The notes under the pieces are model-generated. The model was not told the origin of the DNA, did not search any database, and saw only the letters and a list, made by a program, of their open reading frames with translations. Source: Candidatus Poseidoniaceae archaeon (lineage in GTDB: Archaea; Thermoplasmatota; Poseidoniia; Poseidoniales; Poseidoniaceae). From it: a DNA stretch of 12,867 nucleotides. This document shows, one piece after another, positions 6,663 to 12,867 of the stretch (position 1 is its first letter; each line of letters opens with the position of its first letter). Location: the NCBI GenBank assembly GCA_022451765.1, contig JAKUNY010000028.1:1-12867 (forward strand), written 5' to 3'. Made by a program: the position numbers and the translations under genes.

Positions 6663-7521
6663 ACTCATCTGGTTTCCAATTGGCAGGTCGCTTTTCGAGG
6701 AATGAAGAAAGCCCTTCCTGCCCTTCTCTCGAACCCCGCATTCGACTGGTAAAATCGAGCGTCCACTCTCGGAGGGATTCGTCGTCTTCCCTCCATCGGT
6801 CAAAACCAAGCGTCAGCTCCTTTGCGAGAGTTGCGGCGCTTGGACCGGAGGTCAGCACCTCAGCGATGATTGAATTGACCTCTGCATCGAAATCCTCCAC
6901 ACTTTCGACGACCCGTTCAATGAAGCCAATACGGAGTGCTTCCTCCGCTTTGACTCTGCTTGCTTGCATAGCAAGACGACGGAAGTTTGCCGAGCCCACA
7001 CGTCGATAGACGTACGGCCCAATTACAGCTGGTAGAATCCCTAGTTTTCCTTCCGAAAGAGCGATGCGTACATTTTCATTGGCAACGACGTAATCCAAGC
7101 ACGCGATGAGTCCTGCACCACCGCCAAGGGCAACCCCTTGAATGGCCCCGATTGTGAAACATGGATGCGACCACAATCCATTGAAGAGGCGGTCGAGGCG
7201 TTCACTGTCCTTTCTGTTCTCTTCTGGTGTATTGGCTCCTGCATCTCGCATCATGTTGATGTCAGCTCCAGCGCAAAAGTGCTTACCTCGACCTGAAAGA
7301 ACAAGTGTGCGAAGATAGGGTTGACCATTGACGTCTTCCAATGCATCGTTATGGCCGGCACTGCGTTCTTTGGTCCATTCAAAGATTTCAATCAGTTCTG
7401 TAATCATATCAACATTGAGAGCATTGAACTTGTCCTCACGTGCCAACTCGATTCGGGCACAACTACCGTCAATCGTAAGTTGGATCAGCGAAGTTTTTGG
7501 TGGATTCTCCATTGTCTTCAT
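6661..7521 (-). CDS. liuC: Methylglutaconyl-CoA hydratase, LiuC-type crotonase
   Basis: This 286-residue crotonase-fold enzyme probably hydrates 3-methylglutaconyl-CoA to HMG-CoA, the step after methylcrotonyl-CoA carboxylase in leucine breakdown. It shows oxyanion-hole segments FCAGADI (82-88) and GVALGGGAGL (129-138), then LSEGKLGILPAVIGPYV (155-171), with E157 as the surviving catalytic glutamate. The first glutamate of classical enoyl-CoA hydratase (GGGCE) is glycine here (G137). As I recall, bacterial LiuC proteins have the same glycine and a similar LSEVRxGLIPA stretch, so this supports the LiuC call and does not suggest an inactive enzyme. The tail FLEKRPANWKP is typical of crotonases. 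The start is ATG at 7521 with GAGG 7 bases upstream; a TTG at 7524 and an ATG at 7512 are in frame. It lies between liuB and the biotin carboxylase gene, the same order as in bacterial liu operons. Confidence 0.87.
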   Translation of the reverse strand: MKTMENPPKTSLIQLTIDGSCARIELAREDKFNALNVDMITELIEIFEWTKERSAGHNDALEDVNGQPYLRTLVLSGRGKHFCAGADINMMRDAGANTPEENRKDSERLDRLFNGLWSHPCFTIGAIQGVALGGGAGLIACLDYVVANENVRIALSEGKLGILPAVIGPYVYRRVGSANFRRLAMQASRVKAEEALRIGFIERVVESVEDFDAEVNSIIAEVLTSGPSAATLAKELTLGFDRWREDDESLREWTLDFTSRMRGSREGQEGLSSFLEKRPANWKPDE

Positions 7522-7530
7522 CAAAAAACC

Positions 7531-7557
7531 TCAATTGCATTTTTAAATTTTCAATTG
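7531..7557. repeat. Two TCAATTG boxes spaced 20 bases apart in the liuB-liuC gap
   Basis: TCAATTG occurs at 7531-7537 and again at 7551-7557, a period of exactly 20 bases, or about two helical turns. Each box contains the palindrome CAATTG, and the sequence between them is very AT-rich (CATTTTTAAATTT). Read on the minus strand, AATTTAAAAATG could act as a TATA-like element for liuC. It could be an operator, an internal promoter, or chance in an AT-rich gap. Confidence 0.3.
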
Positions 7558-7561
7558 GAAT

Positions 7562-9172
7562 TCACATTCTAAAAATTCCGTACTTTCCTTCCGGCAGTGG
7601 AGCGTTTCTCGATGCAGCAAGACAGAGCCCGAGGACATCACGAGTGTCGCGAGGATCAATGATTCCATCGTCCCAAAGTCTCGCAGTGGAATAATACGGT
7701 GAACCTTCCCGCTCATACTTCTCAAGAATAGGAGCACGGAAGTTATCCAACTCTTCGCTCGCCATCGGAGGCTTTCCTTCCCGCTCTCGTTGGTCTTGTT
7801 TTACCGTACTAAGAACATCCGCTGCTTGAGGACCACCCATAACCGAGATTCGGCTATTTGGCCACATGAAAAGGAAACGTGGGTCGTAGGCTCTCCCGCA
7901 CATTCCGTAGTTGCCCGCTCCGTGTGAGCCTCCAACGATGACGGTAAACTTGGGGACGTTGACACACGATACTGCAGTGCCGAGTTTTGCACCGTCCTTG
8001 GCAATGCCTCCTGCCTCGTAGGCCTGTCCAACCATGAAGCCTGTAATGTTCTGCAAGAACACGAGTGGAATGCCCCGTTGACCGCATAATTCAACAAAGT
8101 GAGCACCCTTTAGTGAGGATTCTGAAAACAGAATACCGTTGTTGGCGACGATGCCAACTTTGTGCCCATGAATGTGCGCAAATCCGCAAACCAATGTGGT
8201 GCCATAACGCGATTTGAATTCGTGGAATCGAGAGCCATCAACGATACGAGAAATGATTTCTCGGACATCGATCGGCGTTCGATTGTCGCTTGGAATCAAT
8301 CCAAGCAGCTCATCAGCATCGTATGCAGGCGGTTCTGGGTCTTGCAATGCTGCAGGTGCAAGTTCTCTCGTACCAATGTTCTCAAGGACATTGCGAACCA
8401 TTCGTAATGCTTCGGGTTCATCCTCAGCGTAATGGTCAGCAACACCGGATTGGACAGTATGCACTTCTGCCCCACCCAATTCTTCTGCTGTCACTACCTC
8501 GCCAGTCGCTGCTTTTACCAATGGAGGACCTGCAAGGAAAATTGTCCCATTGCCTTTGACGATGATCGATTCATCGCTCATCGCTGGAACGTACGCTCCC
8601 CCGGCTGTGCATGAACCGAGCACAGCAGCAACCTGAGGAATGCCATCACCCGACATACGGGCTTGATTTCGGAAGATACGCCCAAAGTGCCCAATATCTG
8701 GGAATACTTCGTCCTGCATTGGCAAGAATGCCCCTCCAGAGTCAACAAGATAGACACAAGGTAGATGATTTTCATGCGCAACCGTTTGGGCTCGAATGTG
8801 TTTCTTGACGGTCATTGGGTAGTATGAACCGCCCTTTACAGTCGCATCGTTCGCAACAAAAAGGACTTCACGCCCGTGAACGCAGCCAATTCCCGTTACG
8901 ATTCCTGCGGAGTGTGCTCGGCCATCGTAAAGATCGTATGCAGCCAGTGGCGACAATTCAAGGAAGGCTGTTCCTGGGTCGATAATACGTTCAATTCGCT
9001 CACGTGCAAGCATTTTATTCCGACTGCGATGGCGTTCGACGTATTTCTCGCCTCCACCTTTGTGCACCAAATCCAAGCGCCCACGGAGCAATTCAATCAA
9101 AGCGAGATTGTGTTCTCGGCGGACCAAATAATCTGGATCGGCTTTGTTCACTCGTGTCGGTAGTCGATCCAT
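7562..9172 (-). CDS. mccB: Methylcrotonyl-CoA carboxylase beta subunit (carboxyltransferase)
   Basis: This carboxyltransferase moves the carboxyl group from carboxybiotin to 3-methylcrotonyl-CoA, giving 3-methylglutaconyl-CoA. At 536 residues it matches bacterial MccB/LiuB. It has two crotonase-like halves. The N half contains GGSYYPMTVKKHIRAQ (114-129), LVDSGGAFLPMQDEVFPD (142-159) and GSCTAGGAYVPAMSDE (186-201); the C half contains QNITGFMVG (374-382) and GGSHGAGNYGMCGRAYDPR (414-432). It ends YGIFRM, as MCC beta subunits typically do. The GGAFLPMQDEVFPD and SYYPMTVKKH stretches point to MCC rather than propionyl- or acetyl-CoA carboxylase. The start is ATG at 9172 with AGGTGG 6 bases upstream; an upstream in-frame TTG at 9205 would add eleven residues but lacks a well-placed ribosome site. 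It is followed by liuC and the split alpha subunit. No TATA-like element is obvious in the 53 bases before it, so it may be transcribed with the DUF63 gene. Confidence 0.94.
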   Translation of the reverse strand: MDRLPTRVNKADPDYLVRREHNLALIELLRGRLDLVHKGGGEKYVERHRSRNKMLARERIERIIDPGTAFLELSPLAAYDLYDGRAHSAGIVTGIGCVHGREVLFVANDATVKGGSYYPMTVKKHIRAQTVAHENHLPCVYLVDSGGAFLPMQDEVFPDIGHFGRIFRNQARMSGDGIPQVAAVLGSCTAGGAYVPAMSDESIIVKGNGTIFLAGPPLVKAATGEVVTAEELGGAEVHTVQSGVADHYAEDEPEALRMVRNVLENIGTRELAPAALQDPEPPAYDADELLGLIPSDNRTPIDVREIISRIVDGSRFHEFKSRYGTTLVCGFAHIHGHKVGIVANNGILFSESSLKGAHFVELCGQRGIPLVFLQNITGFMVGQAYEAGGIAKDGAKLGTAVSCVNVPKFTVIVGGSHGAGNYGMCGRAYDPRFLFMWPNSRISVMGGPQAADVLSTVKQDQREREGKPPMASEELDNFRAPILEKYEREGSPYYSTARLWDDGIIDPRDTRDVLGLCLAASRNAPLPEGKYGIFRM

Positions 9173-9225
9173 GTGCTTCCACCTGTGTTGACCACTCCGG
9201 TTCAACCCTTCAAGGCATCGTGACT

Positions 9226-10608
9226 TCAGACACCGAGCATCAGTCGACCAATGTCACGAATACCGGGTGCAAGACCGACGATGAGCACCGCAAGAACAAT
9301 CAGCAAACGCAGATGTTTTTGTCGGTTTTCAACGCGCATTTCAAGGAAGATGTATGCGATTGTCCCTACAAGGATTGCTTTGACGATGGCAAACAGCCAA
9401 GCGCCTTCTACATCCCAGCCAAGATCGTCACTGATGCCGCCCCCGAACTGTATGACTGCATCGCTTAGAGGATGTTTTTCGGAGTAATCAAAATAATCAA
9501 TTCCGACCATCGTGGCAAAGCCATCGCATAATTGACCGAAGACCATCGCAAGCACCAACGGGCTAGCGAGCAATGCTTTGTTGGAGAGTTGTTCGATCTG
9601 ATGATTTGCAACGACTTTTTCTTCCGCTTCCCAGGATTTTATACTGATTCCTTCGGGAAGTACACCTGCCTCGAAGCCTGTCAACTTCAATTGACGTGCA
9701 TCATCCTTGCCGATTTGGTAGAGTGCTGCACAGATAAGACCGGGAATACCCAGAACGATGAGCGCAGGCCAGAACACAACCTCGTTTGGCAATCTACCTG
9801 ATTCCTGAAGCCATGGCGTAGCAGCGAGCTGAGCCCAATGACCAAGCCCAACGAAGCAAGCGCCAACTGCGAACGCTAGGAGTCCGCGGGTAATGGTCGG
9901 CCAATCACGGGTCGCATGGAATGCAAAGATCAGGCTTGCGAACCCAAGAACAAGACCCAAGACCACCCAAGTCAATCCGATATCGTGTTCGGAATAGCCA
10001 GGCCGATACAGAACAGCCCACATGAAAAGAAGTGCAAGACAAAGAAGCGGTACGAGGCGTATTCGGATGTTGAGTTCACCAATGTCTCCACCAACATCGT
10101 CCCAGTTCTTTCCAATCAAATGGGAGACGAACCCAATACCAATGAGCCATGTTGCCAAATGCAGATGAATAATCGGTGAAATAAGAAGCCAATCGATGGA
10201 CGATGGGAAGAAGTCAGCATCCTCAAGGACACGGAAGATTGGTGCTAAGCAAACCCAAGCAATGAGAGCGAACATCATCCTGTCATCTGCCGGTAATTGC
10301 AAGGTTCGGAACAATGCTTGGAAGACGATAACGGACGCAAGCAAACCAAAGGTGTAAATCGCCGTATTTTGGTAGGAATAGCCTGCGTCTCCTTGAGCGC
10401 CAGCATCTTGTTGGATTGGTTCCCAAATAATCGGTCGAAGACCTTCGTCCCAGACGGTCTCAGGCATGAGTAGCAGGCCGAGGGTGACTCCAACGACGAG
10501 CAAAAGAAGCAAACGTGTCAGTGTCTGCGCAACCATGGACAGGCGTGTTGAAGGCAGAGCAGGTTGATGTGTTGCGAGAACTTCATCAATTGACTCGAGT
10601 GTTGCCAT
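9226..10608 (-). CDS. DUF63-family archaeal membrane protein
   Basis: This is a multi-pass membrane protein of unknown function, 460 residues long, with roughly ten to eleven hydrophobic segments. Family features are clear: a YSYQNTAIYTFG start of the conserved region (77-88), FRVLEDADFF (125-134) followed by a hydrophobic SPII stretch, QLCDGFATMVGIDYF (359-373) with YSEKHPL after it, and the C-terminal signature GLAPGIRDIGRLMLGV (445-460). DUF63 (PF01889) is known essentially from archaea and has no established activity. The conserved Asp, Glu and His residues within membrane segments suggest a catalytic or transport role, but this is inference. A soluble segment at about 300-340 separates the two membrane halves and makes this member longer than many. 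The start ATG at 10608 has GAGGG 6 bases upstream. It sits between an FKBP gene and mccB. Confidence 0.85.
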   Translation of the reverse strand: MATLESIDEVLATHQPALPSTRLSMVAQTLTRLLLLLVVGVTLGLLLMPETVWDEGLRPIIWEPIQQDAGAQGDAGYSYQNTAIYTFGLLASVIVFQALFRTLQLPADDRMMFALIAWVCLAPIFRVLEDADFFPSSIDWLLISPIIHLHLATWLIGIGFVSHLIGKNWDDVGGDIGELNIRIRLVPLLCLALLFMWAVLYRPGYSEHDIGLTWVVLGLVLGFASLIFAFHATRDWPTITRGLLAFAVGACFVGLGHWAQLAATPWLQESGRLPNEVVFWPALIVLGIPGLICAALYQIGKDDARQLKLTGFEAGVLPEGISIKSWEAEEKVVANHQIEQLSNKALLASPLVLAMVFGQLCDGFATMVGIDYFDYSEKHPLSDAVIQFGGGISDDLGWDVEGAWLFAIVKAILVGTIAYIFLEMRVENRQKHLRLLIVLAVLIVGLAPGIRDIGRLMLGV

Positions 10609-10635
10609 ACCACGCCCTCGTTTGGATGATAAGGG

Positions 10636-10650
10636 TCTGTGAAATATCTC
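10636..10650 (-). promoter_or_regulatory. Weak TATA-like element before the DUF63 gene
   Basis: In the 54-base gap after the FKBP gene the minus strand reads GAGATATTTCACAGA, about 30-40 bases before the ATG at 10608. Spacing is compatible with an archaeal promoter inside the block, but the match is weak and cotranscription from upstream is as likely. Confidence 0.2.
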
Positions 10651-10662
10651 TTCCGACTATGT

Positions 10663-11361
10663 TCACTCTTCTTCTTCAGCGATGACACGAGGTTCATGTT
10701 CTTCGATGAAGGAAACCTTAGCGCATTCGACTGCGTCGCGCAAGACGGTAACGAGGCGGAACTTCATCATCGCTGCGTTGGTATCGAACAGCATGGTTTG
10801 TGGAATAACGATGTTGAGATCGTCGCCATCGAAGGTGACACCAAAGTCGGAGTGACCAGTGTTGGATTCAAGCAATGCAGCAACCTTCTCTTCTTTTCCT
10901 TCAACGACCTTCACAATCCTGAAGTTGTACTTGAGGGTCTTTCCAGCCATTGGATGGTTGTAGTCTATTCGTGCACGACCGGCTGCGAGGAACGAGAGGT
11001 AACCTTGGCGACCACCAATGTTGACGGGAGCTCCAAGGTAGAGAGCATTCGGGTCGCGAACTGCACGTCGAAGCTTGTCGATGCTAATTGTTTCAATCAT
11101 GGTTGCATCTTTCTCACCGTACGCATCAACAGGTGCGAGCTCAAGATCGACATCTTTGTCCACCTCTGCCTCAAGAAGGGCTTCTTCAAATCCTGAGATG
11201 AGGGAACCTGAACCAACAACACAAACCATTGGTTGGTAGGTGCGGTTTTCATCGTGCATTTCATGCTCCTGAGCCGTGGCTTCACGGGTGGTTTCAATCA
11301 AATCGCCTGTTTCGCCGTTGTAGAGGTCATAATCAACGTGAATAATGTCGCCTTCTTCCAT
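10663..11361 (-). CDS. FKBP-type peptidyl-prolyl isomerase, long archaeal SlyD/FKBP26-like form
   Basis: This is a cytoplasmic folding helper of 232 residues, about 26 kDa, that would isomerise Xaa-Pro bonds and bind unfolded chains. The FKBP core is formed by residues 1-80 (GDIIHVDYDLYNGETGDLIE at 4-23; GSGSLISGFEEALL at 50-63; APVDAYGEKD at 76-85) and resumes with DYNHPMAGKTLKYNFRIVKV (133-152), a close match to the SlyD-family signature NHPLAGxxL. Between them, residues about 88-130 form the insert-in-flap chaperone domain. Residues 156-232 match the extra C-terminal domain seen in long archaeal FKBPs, ending in an acidic EEEE. There is no histidine/cysteine-rich metal-binding tail as in E. 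coli SlyD. No signal peptide is visible. AGGTGA precedes the ATG at 11361 by 6 bases. It lies 61 bases downstream of the ccmF-like gene. Confidence 0.92.
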   Translation of the reverse strand: MEEGDIIHVDYDLYNGETGDLIETTREATAQEHEMHDENRTYQPMVCVVGSGSLISGFEEALLEAEVDKDVDLELAPVDAYGEKDATMIETISIDKLRRAVRDPNALYLGAPVNIGGRQGYLSFLAAGRARIDYNHPMAGKTLKYNFRIVKVVEGKEEKVAALLESNTGHSDFGVTFDGDDLNIVIPQTMLFDTNAAMMKFRLVTVLRDAVECAKVSFIEEHEPRVIAEEEE

Positions 11362-11422
11362 GTGGGTTCACCTGAACGCTTCGGCGACTGGCAAGGTATT
11401 GATAAGTGAATTGGATGAAAAC

Positions 11423-12867
11423 CTACTCTTCTTCACTACGAGGATGAGGTGTTTTCCGAGCATCAAGGACAGTCAGCCAAGCCATTCCGACCATCATCAA
11501 GGCCCAACCTGCCCAGACCAAATGCGACCCTGGAAGGTCGTAGATGATGACACGCATGCGTTGAACAGAGTCGGCCCCGTCGGTGGAAACCTGTTGCATG
11601 AGTCCGTTTGTTTGTGAACCATCGAAGATGAAGACAATGTCTCCGTGATATCGAACCAATGTATCCACTTCGCTGCGTGGTGGATTTGAAGATCCATCAA
11701 AGCGAATCAGTCCCGGCTCAACTTCGCCTATTTTCTCATCTCCAGAATAAACACTGATGATTGCACCCACGTATCCATCGCCAACCTCCAGATTCTCGTT
11801 TTCGAGCACGATGTCGTCGAAAACGTAGCCGTATCCATCGACTTCGACCATTTCGCCACGCACAAGTGTAATGCGGTGGGTTGCATCACCACGATCGACC
11901 AAAACGGTGGTGAAAACGTGCCCAACAAGCAGCAACAGCAATCCGAAGTGAACAAGATGCGCTGCTGGAGCAATCTTCGAGAAACCCGAGGCATTAACGC
12001 GATTGTAGACTTCAGCTCCCATCGGGACAAGAGCAATCAGGACCGATGGAAGGACGAGCCAAGCGATGGTTCCACGTGAAAGGAAATCCGAGATTGGCTC
12101 ACTGGCATCGCCACCAAGCGCTGATGGAATGATTGTTGCAAGCAAAATCGATGCAAAGGCCACGCCCAAGACTACGGAAACAATTTGTCGAGGTGATTGC
12201 TTGCGAGATGTGTAGGCAAACATCGCAAGGGCCATACCCATGACGAACGGAGCTCCGTACAATTCATGGGCATTGAATTGTACCGCATCGATGCTTGAGA
12301 TGAGGATGATGAGTGTCAGAATGATGTACAGGCTGGTGAGAACCACCGGCGCCCACAGTGTTGTCCGCATGAGGAATCTACGGGTCAACCAAGGTTTCGG
12401 CTCTGACTCTTCTTCGCCCATGATGAGCCAAGGGAGGATGTAGAATCCGAGCATGATTGCAGCCGTGTGCAGTTCAACCAAGCCTGACCATGCCGATGCA
12501 AGACACATCATGGTCCCTGCAGCGCCCCACCCCCACGCTTTGCGAGCATCCATCTCCGAATACAACGGGACAAACATCAGCGCATTGAGAAGAACGAAGA
12601 GCAGATCTCGCGTTAGGATATAAGCTACGGATGGGACAATAAAAAGCCAGGGAAGATACAAGAAGCCTCTGTAGGACCACGACGAATTGTTTGACTTGTC
12701 ATGCTTTGGCCAATCAACTGCCGTGGGGGCAAAGACCATTCCCAAAAAGAACAACGATGGAGCATAAGCGTACGTTGCGTAGTCAAACAAAACTGCGATT
12801 CCTGCACCAATAACTGGAATCAAGAACAGGTTTGAGAAAGGACGTCTTGTCGTCCCTTGTGCTGCTC
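11423..12867 (-). CDS. ccmF: CcmF-like cytochrome c heme lyase, C-terminal part
   Basis: This is a multi-pass membrane protein of the cytochrome c maturation (system I) heme lyase family, which attaches heme to apocytochrome c on the outer face of the membrane. The 480 visible residues are open to the right edge, so the N terminus is missing. Numbering from the edge, the CcmF_C region is recognised by ATIIPSALGG (about 243-252), a histidine-bearing membrane segment AHLVHFGLLLLLVGH (302-316), an external domain (about 324-446) containing NPPRSEVDTLV and GDIVFIF, like the P-x-TEV...GDLY pattern of CcmF, and a last membrane segment LVWAGWALMMVGMAWLTVLDAR (449-470). The usual tryptophan-rich WWD motif (WGGWWxWDPVEN) is not seen where the family alignment would put it, about 60 residues before SSIDAVQFNAHELYG. 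The product ends in an acidic PRSEEE tail. It is probably the first gene seen of the minus-strand block. Confidence 0.8.
   Translation of the reverse strand, partial: AAQGTTRRPFSNLFLIPVIGAGIAVLFDYATYAYAPSLFFLGMVFAPTAVDWPKHDKSNNSSWSYRGFLYLPWLFIVPSVAYILTRDLLFVLLNALMFVPLYSEMDARKAWGWGAAGTMMCLASAWSGLVELHTAAIMLGFYILPWLIMGEEESEPKPWLTRRFLMRTTLWAPVVLTSLYIILTLIILISSIDAVQFNAHELYGAPFVMGMALAMFAYTSRKQSPRQIVSVVLGVAFASILLATIIPSALGGDASEPISDFLSRGTIAWLVLPSVLIALVPMGAEVYNRVNASGFSKIAPAAHLVHFGLLLLLVGHVFTTVLVDRGDATHRITLVRGEMVEVDGYGYVFDDIVLENENLEVGDGYVGAIISVYSGDEKIGEVEPGLIRFDGSSNPPRSEVDTLVRYHGDIVFIFDGSQTNGLMQQVSTDGADSVQRMRVIIYDLPGSHLVWAGWALMMVGMAWLTVLDARKTPHPRSEEE

Noticed and set aside
6661..7521. An inactive crotonase, because the first catalytic glutamate is glycine
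   Set aside because: LiuC-type methylglutaconyl-CoA hydratases as I know them share this glycine, and the second glutamate and both oxyanion-hole segments are intact.
7562..9172. Assignment as propionyl-CoA or acetyl-CoA carboxylase beta subunit
   Set aside because: The GGSYYPMTVKKH and GGAFLPMQDEVFPD stretches, the IFRM end and the adjacent LiuC-type hydratase all fit methylcrotonyl-CoA carboxylase better.
9200..9225. Short TTCAA repeats (TTCAACCCTTCAAGG) before mccB as an operator
   Set aside because: They are only five bases each and likely by chance; nothing else around them suggests a site.
9004..9468. A 154-codon plus-strand open frame bridging mccB and the DUF63 gene
   Set aside because: It is antisense to two well-supported coding regions, and its cysteine- and histidine-rich product matches nothing recognisable.
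10663..10680. CTTCTTC microsatellite-like repeat
   Set aside because: It is short and simply encodes the acidic C-terminal tail of the FKBP.
1..12867. CRISPR arrays, tRNA or rRNA genes, insertion sequences, attachment sites, defence systems
   Set aside because: Reading through found no regularly spaced repeats, transposase or integrase products, or recognisable RNA genes, and the window is nearly all coding.

Overview
The window looks like a chromosomal segment from a marine Group II-type euryarchaeon (Candidatus Poseidoniales or a close relative). This placement is inferred from the gene set, not from a marker tree. Three points support archaea: an archaeal DUF63 membrane protein, a long archaeal-type FKBP (FKBP26/SlyD-like), and a seryl-tRNA synthetase with archaeal/eukaryotic-style motifs. 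Coding density is very high, most starts have a clear Shine-Dalgarno sequence, and no gap reaches 300 bases. No tRNA, rRNA, CRISPR array, insertion sequence or phage gene was seen.

Layout. The left edge holds the N-terminal part of a minus-strand folC-like gene. Diverging from it is a plus-strand pair: a large membrane protein that I read as a presenilin/signal-peptide-peptidase-family intramembrane aspartyl protease with a roughly 380-residue extracytoplasmic domain inserted between TM3 and TM4, followed almost without a gap by serS. A possible TATA-like element then precedes a plus-strand protein made of two gamma-glutamylcyclotransferase-like modules. Its stop codon overlaps, tail to tail, the stop of the first gene of a long minus-strand block.

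The minus-strand block, in its own direction of transcription, runs: CcmF-like cytochrome c heme lyase (open at the right edge), FKBP-type prolyl isomerase, DUF63 membrane protein, methylcrotonyl-CoA carboxylase beta subunit (liuB/mccB), LiuC-type methylglutaconyl-CoA hydratase, biotin carboxylase, and biotin carboxyl carrier protein. The last four form a leucine-degradation cassette in the bacterial liuB-liuC-liuD order, but the alpha subunit is split into two translationally coupled genes. Together they would take 3-methylcrotonyl-CoA to HMG-CoA; the acyl-CoA dehydrogenase and HMG-CoA lyase are not in the window.

The strongest candidate for something undescribed is the protein at 365-2473. 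It keeps the YD and GLGD catalytic motifs and a GLPLL motif in place of PAL, and its charge and glycosylation-sequon pattern supports a presenilin topology. Its large beta-propeller-like ectodomain sits where a built-in substrate receptor could act.
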